A DNA stretch of 7,787 nt from Candidatus Scybalocola fimicaballi (GCA_002317115.1 DCIP01000098.1:19216-27002); one strand, 5' to 3'; shown: positions 1 to 6,173, counted from the first letter of the stretch. Notes: generated by a model from the letters alone, not told the origin. Numbers and translations are program-made.

Positions 1-702
1 GTCGTCAAATGTTCCTGTGCCCCAGTTGATAGAAACAGGTAAATTCTTGCAAGCGACGCCTGTTCCATTAACAAATGCGTAGAATGAACTGTTATGGTAA
101 AAGCTAAGCATCAAACCTCCTTTGTTTTCAATCGGAGTTGCATATTTATCGTTTGTATACTTGAATTGTAGCTTTTTTACATCAAGCTCCATAGATGTTC
201 CGTTGCTTTGACCACCTGATATTACTTCTGTGCTTACGATATTTCCATTCTCCCATGTGTAGGTTAATATCAAATCAGAGCTGTTGCTTTCGTCGATGAT
301 CTGAGTGTGTGTAAAATGAACGAGCTGCTTGTTATCATAGGTGTATTTCATTGTTTGGCTTTTGCTTAAAACACTAGCTAATGTGCCGTCAGCGTTTAAT
401 GCACCATCAATGATTTCGCTGCCGTATTTTCCTGTGACAACAAGATTGCTGTAGTCGTACTCTTCTTTACTTGGTCCACCGAATATGTTTGCTCCGATAA
501 GACTTTTGATTCTGCCATTCGAGTCGAATTCAAAAGTGAATGATGGGCCTTTGTCGTAAGCCATAGTTGCAACTTGCTTTAGAGGCTGTGTTACATTCTC
601 GTTAGAACCGTTGTTGTTCTCTTCGTCATCATCTTTGTCGCATGATGAGAACGCTCCTGCACACATAGCTAAGATGCAGAAAGGATAAATGAATTTTTTC
701 AT
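1..702 (-). CDS. Putative surface lipoprotein, DUF4595-like (3' end cut by window edge)
   Basis: The reading frame is open for 234 codons from ATG at 702 to the window edge, so the C-terminus is missing (about 30-50 residues by comparison with the two paralogues at 1021-2739). Residues 1-20 are a lipoprotein signal peptide (MKK, hydrophobic core, AFSS) before Cys21. The following D-K-D-D-D-E-E fits the acidic export signal that sends Bacteroidota lipoproteins to the cell surface. The body has YD-like segments (FEFDSNG at 57-63, YTYDNKQL at 120-127), then TWENGNI (149-155), KYTND (181-185), PIENK (190-194) and KNLPVS (219-224), all matched in the paralogues. An in-frame ATG at 714 would add MKNT. 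I prefer 702 because it gives the MKK start and places the codon 12 bases after a hairpin, like the 11 bases in the paralogue at 2739. The signal peptide is more diverged than those of the other two copies. Function unknown; the DUF4595 assignment is from memory of family style. Confidence 0.85.
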   Translation of the reverse strand, partial: MKKFIYPFCILAMCAGAFSSCDKDDDEENNNGSNENVTQPLKQVATMAYDKGPSFTFEFDSNGRIKSLIGANIFGGPSKEEYDYSNLVVTGKYGSEIIDGALNADGTLASVLSKSQTMKYTYDNKQLVHFTHTQIIDESNSSDLILTYTWENGNIVSTEVISGGQSNGTSMELDVKKLQFKYTNDKYATPIENKGGLMLSFYHNSSFYAFVNGTGVACKNLPVSINWGTGTFDD

Positions 703-714
703 GGTGTTTTTCAT

Positions 715-735
715 GCCTGACGCAATCCTTCAGGC
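715..735 (-). promoter_or_regulatory. Leader hairpin A, loop AGGATTGC, just upstream of lipoprotein start
   Basis: Read on the minus strand, this is a perfect 6-bp stem (GCCTGA pairing with TCAGGC) closing the 9-nt loop AGGATTGCG. It ends 12 bases before the ATG at 702 and directly abuts the alternative ATG at 714. The AGGA in the loop is the only Shine-Dalgarno-like sequence near the start. The hairpin at 2751-2773 has the same loop core but a different stem, which argues for selection on structure. A role in translation control is inference. Confidence 0.6.
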
Positions 736-885
736 TGATAAATTGAAATGAAAGTGTGGACTGCAAGTACTTGATTTCTTACTTGTAAAAACAATAAACA
801 AACTCAACAACACACGGACTACTCTAAAAATAGATTTGTACAGTTTGCTTCGATTTTTTTAGTAAATCTGATCGTACAACACTTT
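736..885 (-). promoter_or_regulatory. Leader/upstream block A, related to the block upstream of the other lipoprotein operon
   Basis: This is most of the 318-base gap between the minus-strand genes. Elements shared in the same order with 2774-2914, on the plus strand, are: GAAAGTGTnGA (750-760), an AAAAACAA run (787-794), TTTGCTTCGAT (844-854) and ACAACACTTT (876-885). On the minus strand the last two read AAAGTGTTGT, 21 bases, ATCGAA. That spacing suits a Bacteroidota or ECF-type promoter, although the -7 part does not fit TAnnTTTG. If it is the promoter, the untranslated leader would be about 140 bases. No open reading frame here looks real. Confidence 0.4.
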
Positions 886-924
886 TGATAATTACATTGA
901 TGCGTTTCGCTTTCACATCCTCAA

Positions 925-932
925 CAAATATA
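925..932 (-). promoter_or_regulatory. Candidate -7 box TATATTTG for the downstream lipoprotein gene
   Basis: On the minus strand this reads TATATTTG, an exact fit to the Bacteroidota -7 consensus TAnnTTTG, between the terminator at 962-1001 and leader A. I see no matching TTTG or TTG at the -33 position, and the region is AT-rich, so a chance match is possible. If used, it would give a leader of about 215 bases. It has no counterpart in the other leader. Confidence 0.25.
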
Positions 933-961
933 TAATTTATTTTGTAATTTGTCTTTTTTGT

Positions 962-1001
962 GATAAAAAAAATGGCAACGGGGATGATTTCCGTCGCCAT
1001 T
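962..1001 (-). terminator. Intrinsic terminator of the two-gene lipoprotein operon
   Basis: On the minus strand, 20 bases after the stop codon at 1021-1023, an 11-bp stem (AATGGCGACGG with CCGTTGCCATT, one G-T pair) encloses a 9-nt loop and runs into eight T (965-972). Stem strength and T tract make this a convincing rho-independent terminator. It separates the 2739-1021 operon from the gene at 702. Confidence 0.88.
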
Positions 1002-1020
1002 CTTTGTTTTTTGGGAAAGA

Positions 1021-1836
1021 TTATTCCCAAACGAAATCCAATGTGATAATCATATCTTTATTATCTGCCCATTTGACTTCCATTTTGATCGGATATCCAT
1101 CTTTGTCTAAAGTCCAATCAATGCTTTGTCGAGTGCCAGATTTACCGTTGATTATTGCTATGGGAAGATTTTTGCCAACAACACCATATCTGTTAATGCA
1201 ATTCAAACCGGCACCGTAATCGTAAAATAGAATATCAGTCTTGTTTTCTATTGGGATAGAAATTTCATCATTTGTGTATTCATACAACCATTCTGGTGTA
1301 CTATTTCCATGATGTTCAATAAACTTAATGATGTTATCATCCTTCCAAATCCATTGATAAGAATAATTGGGATTTTGTTCACCAGAGATAGCATCGTATG
1401 TTATTTCTGAAATAAGATGTCCATTTTCGTCATATTTATATATGACTTTGGTAACAGTCGTAATTGTATCTCTGTCGCCATAGAACCTTTTATTAGTTAA
1501 TGTTCTGCTTTCAATAGAACCATCAAAATTGAATTCTGCAGTACCAGTAATGGCATAAGTACTATCTAACACTGTAAAGTTGAACAATGTGCCATCTATA
1601 GTGTCTGACTCTTGAGCATATCTTTGGATAACTTTGCCATTGGAGTCATATTCAAAACTGAATTCTGTGACCTTGTTTTCTAAATAATACTGAGTTTGTT
1701 TAGTTGCCACAAGAAGTTTCTTTTGTTTTGTGACATTTTCAACTAACCCATTGTCCTCATCATCAATATCGTCGCACGACGTGAACATACCTGCACCTAT
1801 TGCAAGCATGCCTAATAAAAAAAGAATTTTTTTCAT
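1021..1836 (-). CDS. Putative surface lipoprotein, DUF4595-like, second gene of operon
   Basis: The gene encodes a complete 271-residue protein. A lipoprotein signal peptide (residues 1-20, ending GAGMFTS) precedes Cys21, and the acidic stretch D-D-I-D-D-E-D after it is typical of surface-exported Bacteroidota lipoproteins. YD-like segments FEYDSNGKV (61-69) and YKYDENGHL (133-141) are followed by WIWKDDNI (162-169), YEYTND (185-190), PIENKTDILF (195-204), KNLP (222-225) and WTLDKDGYP (241-249). It ends in FVWE like its neighbour. The alternating aromatic/charged pattern suggests an all-beta repeat protein. The start is 21 bases after the stop of the upstream paralogue, with no promoter or hairpin between, so the two are co-transcribed. 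The first 24 codons differ from the upstream paralogue at only three bases, although the bodies have diverged strongly. Function and ligand are unknown; DUF4595-like is my best family guess. Confidence 0.9.
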   Translation of the reverse strand: MKKILFLLGMLAIGAGMFTSCDDIDDEDNGLVENVTKQKKLLVATKQTQYYLENKVTEFSFEYDSNGKVIQRYAQESDTIDGTLFNFTVLDSTYAITGTAEFNFDGSIESRTLTNKRFYGDRDTITTVTKVIYKYDENGHLISEITYDAISGEQNPNYSYQWIWKDDNIIKFIEHHGNSTPEWLYEYTNDEISIPIENKTDILFYDYGAGLNCINRYGVVGKNLPIAIINGKSGTRQSIDWTLDKDGYPIKMEVKWADNKDMIITLDFVWE

Positions 1837-1857
1837 AGTCTTACGAATTAAAAAGAA

Positions 1858-2739
1858 TTATTCCCAAACGAAATTTATGGTTTTAATGGTTTGTTCGATA
1901 TATTGATTCTTCTTGTTGTTGTCTGCCCAATACATCACGGCTTTGACAGGATAACCGTCATTGTCTAAAGTCCACATGATTCGGTGCTCGATGCCAAAAT
2001 TACAGTTGATTGTTGATACTGGAAGATATTTTGATGATAAACCAAATAAGTTGAAATAAGGTAATCCGCAATTGAATAGCAGATCCGTCTTGTTCTCAAT
2101 AAGAGTAGGGGAATCGCTGTTAGTGTACTCGTATGACCAATTAAACTTATAATTGGTCATACTGTCTGCGCTAACTGTTATATCTTCGTACTTTTTGATA
2201 TTTCCATCCTCCCAAGTCCAGATATAGGTATGTTCAATTCCAAGAACATCTATATAGTCAAGAGACGTTAGATGTCCATCGCCGTCATAATTGTATTTTC
2301 TTGACACTATGGATTCTCCGATTATGGTAGTGTCGTTAGCAAAATCTGTCGTGTCGATATGCTTGTCTATTATATTGGCTATGAAACCGTTGGAATTGAA
2401 TTCTGTAGTATGTATGATTATTCTAATGGATTTCGTACCCCCATTTATTCCACTCGATGAGGCATTGCGCATTCGTGTATAGTTGAAGACAGTTCCTTTG
2501 ATATAAGGATCAGGGTCAGAACTCACAACATCTGTCAACATACCATTCATGTCGTATTCGAATGTTGAGGTAGTCGAATCCTCTCCTTTATATTCTGTTA
2601 TGGATACAAGGCGTTTCTTCTTCAGTGTCGGAACTTCTGTCTTGTTGTCTTTGATGTCGACATCCTCAATATCGTCGCATGACGTGAACATACCTGCTCC
2701 CATTGCAAGCATGCCTAATAAAAAAAGAATTTTTTTCAT
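1858..2739 (-). CDS. Putative surface lipoprotein, DUF4595-like, first gene of operon
   Basis: The gene encodes a complete 293-residue protein. The signal peptide (residues 1-20) is nearly identical to that of the next gene, with Cys21 followed by D-D-I-E-D-V-D. Conserved blocks are TFEYDMNGML (59-68), EFNSNGFI (113-120), YNYDGDGHL (149-157), WTWEDGNI (174-181), YEYTN (203-207), LIENKTDLLF (213-222), KYLP (237-240) and WTLDNDGYP (256-264), ending FVWE. Insertions near residues 90-105, 185-200 and 273-285 explain most of the extra length over the paralogue. The ATG at 2739 is supported by the signal peptide and by a leader hairpin ending 11 bases upstream. It heads a two-gene operon with 1021-1836. 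The acidic residues after the lipid-bearing Cys suggest surface exposure. No catalytic motif is visible and the function is unknown. Confidence 0.9.
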   Translation of the reverse strand: MKKILFLLGMLAMGAGMFTSCDDIEDVDIKDNKTEVPTLKKKRLVSITEYKGEDSTTSTFEYDMNGMLTDVVSSDPDPYIKGTVFNYTRMRNASSSGINGGTKSIRIIIHTTEFNSNGFIANIIDKHIDTTDFANDTTIIGESIVSRKYNYDGDGHLTSLDYIDVLGIEHTYIWTWEDGNIKKYEDITVSADSMTNYKFNWSYEYTNSDSPTLIENKTDLLFNCGLPYFNLFGLSSKYLPVSTINCNFGIEHRIMWTLDNDGYPVKAVMYWADNNKKNQYIEQTIKTINFVWE

Positions 2740-2750
2740 AGTTTTTCGCT

Positions 2751-2773
2751 GTCCGCAGCAATCCTACGCAGAC
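2751..2773 (-). promoter_or_regulatory. Leader hairpin B, loop AGGATTGC, upstream of lipoprotein operon
   Basis: On the minus strand GTCTGC pairs with GCGGAC (one G-T pair). A further G-T pair can extend the stem to 7 bp around the loop TAGGATTGC. It ends 11 bases before the ATG at 2739. Loop core and position match the hairpin at 715-735, whereas the stem sequence differs but still pairs. The loop presents AGGA, the only Shine-Dalgarno-like sequence near this start. The regulatory role is inferred. Confidence 0.6.
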
Positions 2774-2914
2774 TTATTTTTTTAGTTAGCAATCAGAAAG
2801 TGTAGATCGCCTGTGCTCGAAACATTTACCCTAATATAAAAACAAACAGATGTCGACGCGTCTAAATTGCATCCTTTGTTTCGATATCTTAAAAACTAAC
2901 TTACACAACACTTT
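2774..2914 (-). promoter_or_regulatory. Leader/upstream block B of the lipoprotein operon
   Basis: This is the gene-free part of the 374-base divergent gap next to the lipoprotein operon. On the plus strand it shares, in order, GAAAGTGTAGA (2796-2806), an AAAAACAA run, TTTGTTTCGAT (2875-2885) and ACAACACTTT (2905-2914) with the block at 736-885. The last two are 19 bases apart here and 21 there. On the minus strand they could be a -33-like (GTTGT) and -10-like (ATCGAA) pair, giving a leader near 135 bases. No TAnnTTTG box for this operon was found. Confidence 0.4.
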
Positions 2915-2924
2915 CAAAAAGTGT
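2908..2924. repeat. Perfect 7-bp inverted repeat ACACTTT-CAA-AAAGTGT
   Basis: The arms ACACTTT and AAAGTGT are exact complements separated by CAA. The element lies in the divergent intergenic region at the upstream edge of leader block B, where a regulator dimer could bind. The same heptamer recurs singly at 751-757, 879-885 and 2797-2803, all in non-coding DNA. There is no T tract, so it is not a good terminator. The rest of this part of the gap (2925-3057) holds nothing I can identify. Confidence 0.4.
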
Positions 2925-3057
2925 AAATTTTCTCCATAGACTGTTTTTTTAGTTGCTTTTCATCACATATAACGAGGATTGTTCGAGATTATTGTATGAA
3001 GACACTTAATATTTTAATTTTTTTCAAAATTTGCATGTTTAGCATTTTCCGCTAACC

Positions 3058-3090
3058 TTTTCACTTTTTCAAAACTTTTTTCTAACTTTG
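3058..3090 (+). promoter_or_regulatory. Promoter of the LysM gene (TAACTTTG -7 box)
   Basis: TAACTTTG at 3083-3090 matches the Bacteroidota -7 consensus TAnnTTTG, with a T-rich partial -33 element (around 3058-3063) about 20 bases upstream. Transcription would begin near 3096-3098, leaving a leader of under 20 AT-rich bases without a Shine-Dalgarno site before ATG 3114, which is normal in this phylum. Confidence 0.6.
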
Positions 3091-3113
3091 CGAAAATATA
3101 TACTTGTATTAAT

Positions 3114-5348
3114 ATGACTGGAAAAATTTTTGCGAGCATACTTGCATCATTGTCTGTCTCTATGATGTTGGCTGGTGAGTATCCTACCAAGATTGTAGAA
3201 GGCAAACCTTACTATGAATATTCGGTGGCTAAGAGCGAAGGTTTCTATTCGATTTCCAAGAAGTTCGGAGTCACTCAGGCTGAGATACAGGAGGCTAATC
3301 CTCAGACTAAGAACGGTCTGAAGGAGGGTGAGCATTTGCTTATTCCAAAGAAGAATACTCAGGGTGTGATGCATAAGGTGCAGAAGAGTGAGACTTTGTT
3401 CTCGCTTAAGCAGAAATATGGTCTGACTTACGATGATCTTTACGAGGCTAACCCTTCGTTGAAGACTAGAGGATTGATCGAGGGTACTGATATCCGTATT
3501 CCTCAGAAGAAAGAGCTTGTGGCTCGTCGTAACAAAGCAGAAAAGGAGGCTTCCGAACCAGTTAAGAATGCTCCTGCTCCAGTCGTGACTAAACCTGTTG
3601 AGCCTGCAAAACCAGCTGCTCAGCAATCTGCAGCGTCAACTACGACAACTCCTGCAGCGCGTCCAAGCTTCACTGCACATGAGGTGAAGAAGGGCGAGAC
3701 TCTTTACAGCATTTCCAAACAGCATAATGTGGCTGCTGACGAGATCGTGAAACTTAATCCAGATGCGAAGGAGGGTGTGAAGATTGGTCAGATTCTTATC
3801 ATTCCGCCAACATACGCTAATACAGCCGCTCCTGTAGAAAACACTACTAAAAAGAGTGAGCTTAAAACTCATGTTGTAAAGAAAGGGGAGACTGTTTATA
3901 GCATCTCCAAGCAGTATGGTATCAGTCAGGATGCTTTAATCTCAAGAAATCCAGGTATAGATCAGGAGCTTCAGGAAGGCAAGATGATTATCGTTCCACC
4001 TGTATTTGAAAGCAACTCTTTTGTTGAGCCAGAGCAGAGTCAGGCACCGTCGAACAAAGTACATATTGTTAAGCCAGAAGAGACTATTTTTGGTATCTGC
4101 AAACAGTATATGATCACTCAGGAAGATTTGATCAAGGCTAATCCCGACGTCGCTAATGGTCTGATGGCAGGTAAAATCTTGAGAATACCGATGAGCCAGA
4201 CTGAGATTGCCGAGACTACTACAGCCGATTCTATCAGCAATTCGCTTGAGAAAGTGTTCAATTCTGAACCTAAAACTTCTATCGAGTGTGCTCTTGCATT
4301 GCCTTGGAACTTTGCCAAGGTGACAGAAACCAGCAAGATAGATGCAAATACAGAAAAATTTATCGAATTCTATAACGGTATGCTTCTTGCTGCCGATACA
4401 TTGCGTAAGAATGGCTTGAATATCAATCTTCGAGTATACGACTCAGGAAAGACAGATGCTGAGGCTCAGACTCTTGTGTCTTATAAGGAGTTGAAAAATA
4501 TGGACTTCATCATCGGACCTGCTTATCAGGCGCAGATTAAGACTATGGCTGATTTCGCATTGGCGTACAATGTGAAGCTCGTGATTCCTTTCTCTTCCAA
4601 GTCGGATGAGGTAAAGAATAATTCGAACATTTTCCAGATTAACGCTCCTCAGAATGAGAGTGCTGCCGACGTCGCTTTGCAGATCGCTCAGAATTTCAAG
4701 GACTACAATATCGTGGTCGTTTCATTCTCTGATCAGAAATACAACGATAAGGCTGTTTGGGCCGACACATTGTCGTTCACTCTTAACGCGATGGGTGTCA
4801 AGCATAAAGATGTGGTATTCTCCAACTTCACAGAGTTGAAGAAGACTGTGGATAAGAAAAAGAAGAATTTGATATTCCCTGTCACAACAAATCAGGTGGC
4901 GTTGAATCAAGTATTGCCTATTATCAATATGTTGAAGGCTAAGGACACTGAGATCGCAGTGTTTGGTTTCAACGAGTGGCAGAACTACAACAGTATCAGC
5001 AAGGAGTTGTTCCAGTATGATACATATTTCACATCTCCGTTCTTTGTGGATTTCAAGAGTGAGGAGACAATCAAGTTCTTGAGAAAATATCGTTCATATT
5101 ATAGCGCGGAGCCAAGCAACACGCATCCTATGTATGCTATCCTTGGTTACGACATGATGATGTATTTCTGCGAGTCAATGCAGAAGTATGGTCATGATTT
5201 CGAGTGGGCGTTGGATAAGATCAAACCGTCTACATTGCAATCGGATTTCAAATTCAACAGAGTGGGCGAGTCTGGTGGATTCATCAACTCACGCCATTTC
5301 ATCATAGAGAACAGCGAGACTAACGGCTGCAAGATGTTTGCCAAGTAA
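3114..5348 (+). CDS. Five-LysM protein with C-terminal type 1 periplasmic-binding fold
   Basis: This 744-residue protein starts with a short signal peptide (Lys4, hydrophobic 5-20, likely cleavage near Ala20-Gly21). There is no lipobox Cys, so it should be soluble in the periplasm. Five LysM modules follow at about 34-79, 86-130, 187-232, 252-296 and 316-360. Each has the pattern [S/G]ET[LV]xSIxKx[YF]G, a central N-P and a terminal IP. A Pro/Ala/Thr-rich linker (about 140-185) separates modules 2 and 3. Residues about 389-735 look like a type 1 periplasmic-binding domain as in Leu/Ile/Val receptors: LALPWNF start, FYNGMLLAADTL helix, NMDFIIGPAY, VKLVIPFSS, IVVVSFSD, IAVFGFNEW, and HPMYAILGYDMMMYF near the end. 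LysM modules bind N-acetylglucosamine in peptidoglycan; the fused domain presumably senses or scaffolds rather than serving an ABC importer, since no permease genes are near. It is first in a likely operon with the barrel gene 15 bases downstream. Ligand unknown. Confidence 0.9.
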   Translation: MTGKIFASILASLSVSMMLAGEYPTKIVEGKPYYEYSVAKSEGFYSISKKFGVTQAEIQEANPQTKNGLKEGEHLLIPKKNTQGVMHKVQKSETLFSLKQKYGLTYDDLYEANPSLKTRGLIEGTDIRIPQKKELVARRNKAEKEASEPVKNAPAPVVTKPVEPAKPAAQQSAASTTTTPAARPSFTAHEVKKGETLYSISKQHNVAADEIVKLNPDAKEGVKIGQILIIPPTYANTAAPVENTTKKSELKTHVVKKGETVYSISKQYGISQDALISRNPGIDQELQEGKMIIVPPVFESNSFVEPEQSQAPSNKVHIVKPEETIFGICKQYMITQEDLIKANPDVANGLMAGKILRIPMSQTEIAETTTADSISNSLEKVFNSEPKTSIECALALPWNFAKVTETSKIDANTEKFIEFYNGMLLAADTLRKNGLNINLRVYDSGKTDAEAQTLVSYKELKNMDFIIGPAYQAQIKTMADFALAYNVKLVIPFSSKSDEVKNNSNIFQINAPQNESAADVALQIAQNFKDYNIVVVSFSDQKYNDKAVWADTLSFTLNAMGVKHKDVVFSNFTELKKTVDKKKKNLIFPVTTNQVALNQVLPIINMLKAKDTEIAVFGFNEWQNYNSISKELFQYDTYFTSPFFVDFKSEETIKFLRKYRSYYSAEPSNTHPMYAILGYDMMMYFCESMQKYGHDFEWALDKIKPSTLQSDFKFNRVGESGGFINSRHFIIENSETNGCKMFAK

Positions 5349-5363
5349 ATTTGACAGTTGATT

Positions 5364-6131
5364 ATGAGAGCGGCCAAGACCATAGTTTCAGCCATGCTTG
5401 TGGCGACGGGTATATTTACATCGTCGGCACAGGAAAGACGCAATTTCGAGCAGGAAGTTGCTGTCGGAGTGTCGGGTGGAGTGAATATGTCGCAGGTACG
5501 ATTCTTGCACAACAACACGTCATTCACAAGTATGATTGGCGACCAATCGCTTTTTAACCAGCGAGGTATGACAGCTGGAGTGAACGCACTTTACATTGCT
5601 CAGGAACATTTCGGAGTAGTGTTGGAGTGTAATTTGACAAAAAAAGGATGGTGTGAACAGTTTAGGGCAAGAAATGGCCAGATAGAGAGATTGGTAGGAG
5701 AGGATGAGGTGGATTTCAATGGCGTTGATTTGAAGCGAGACCTTACATATATCGACATCCCTTTGCTTGCTCATATTTATTTTGGAAGAAAAGCCAGAGC
5801 CTATTTGGATTTTGGTCCACAGTTCAGTATTCTTACAAAAGAAGAAGATAAAACCGTCGTCACTGATCTACAGAGACAGACACTAACGATGGCGGACCCC
5901 CGTGTCAACCCAGATATAGAGACAAGCAAATACGACCTTTCTCTATGTGCTGCGGTAGGATTTGATTTGCATTTGGAAAAAGTGCATCCGATGTTGGAGA
6001 TACGTTGGAATTATGGAACGCATGATTTGTACGAAGTAGGTAAAAAAGAACTTTTCCAGAGAGCAAGCACACAGAATTTGGCAGTGGTTCTGAAATTTAT
6101 GGTTCCAGTGCTACATTTTCACAGCAATTAA
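5364..6131 (+). CDS. PorT-family outer-membrane beta-barrel protein
   Basis: The protein has 255 residues from ATG 5364. A TTG at 5358 is in frame but would only add two residues and lacks support, so I use the ATG. Residues 1-22 form a signal peptide with likely cleavage at SSA|QERR. The mature part alternates polar and hydrophobic residues as in an 8-strand-type barrel: VAVGVSGGVNMSQV (32-45), TAGVNALYIAQEHFGVVLECNL (70-91), LTYIDIPLLAHIYF (127-140), ARAYLDFGPQFSIL (144-157), LSLCAAVGFDLHL (192-204), MLEIRWNYG (210-218) and LAVVLKFMV (239-247). 'YIDIPLL' followed by 'xxxGPQFS' is characteristic of the PorT/OMP_b-brl_2 group. Members are common and diverse in Bacteroidota; only true PorT belongs to the type IX secretion system, and this sequence does not prove that role. 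It lies 15 bases after the LysM gene, which suggests co-transcription and a peptidoglycan-outer membrane link (inference). Confidence 0.82.
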   Translation: MRAAKTIVSAMLVATGIFTSSAQERRNFEQEVAVGVSGGVNMSQVRFLHNNTSFTSMIGDQSLFNQRGMTAGVNALYIAQEHFGVVLECNLTKKGWCEQFRARNGQIERLVGEDEVDFNGVDLKRDLTYIDIPLLAHIYFGRKARAYLDFGPQFSILTKEEDKTVVTDLQRQTLTMADPRVNPDIETSKYDLSLCAAVGFDLHLEKVHPMLEIRWNYGTHDLYEVGKKELFQRASTQNLAVVLKFMVPVLHFHSN

Positions 6132-6139
6132 TGGCAAAA

Positions 6140-6166
6140 AATGCTAAAAAGTTGTTAAAAAGCATT
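6140..6166. repeat. Inverted repeat AATGCT...AGCATT overlapping the guaB promoter
   Basis: Perfect 6-bp arms (6140-6145 and 6161-6166) flank an AT-rich 15-base spacer, starting 9 bases after the barrel-gene stop. The right arm shares its last base with the -7 box TATCTTTG. It could be an operator for guaB or a weak stem ending the upstream operon, but there is no T tract after it. Arms this short in AT-rich DNA may arise by chance. Confidence 0.3.
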
Positions 6167-6173
6167 ATCTTTG
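6166..6173 (+). promoter_or_regulatory. Probable -7 box TATCTTTG of guaB
   Basis: TATCTTTG fits TAnnTTTG exactly and lies 38 bases before ATG 6212, giving a leader of about 30 bases. No good -33 TTTG is seen about 20 bases upstream; the only TTG nearby (6152-6154) is too close. This is the only promoter candidate in the gap and supports guaB as its own transcription unit. Confidence 0.5.

Noticed and set aside
715..735. CsrA-type binding site (GGA in a hairpin loop near the start codon)
   Set aside because: The geometry fits, but CsrA is generally absent from Bacteroidota and the wider consensus is not matched, so I report only the structure.
831..838. Plus-strand TAGATTTG matching the TAnnTTTG promoter box
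   Set aside because: No plus-strand gene follows it; everything downstream to 2739 is coded on the minus strand, so it is probably chance in AT-rich DNA.
824..1030. Open frame of 68 codons on the minus strand across the intergenic region
   Set aside because: It starts inside the end of the lipoprotein gene, runs through the terminator hairpin and has low-complexity Lys/Ile-rich content; nothing supports translation.
2855..2862. Palindrome GACGCGTC in the divergent intergenic region
   Set aside because: It is a short single palindrome with no counterpart in the other leader and no clear link to a promoter element.
3114..5348. LysM protein as a lipoprotein or as an ABC-importer receptor
   Set aside because: There is no Cys at the end of the signal peptide and no permease or ATPase gene nearby.
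5358..5363. TTG start for the barrel protein
   Set aside because: It adds only Met-Ile ahead of a good ATG and signal peptide and has no ribosome-binding support.
5192..5527. Minus-strand open frame of 111 codons spanning the LysM/barrel gene junction
   Set aside because: It lies opposite two well-supported genes, resembles no family I know and has no start signals.
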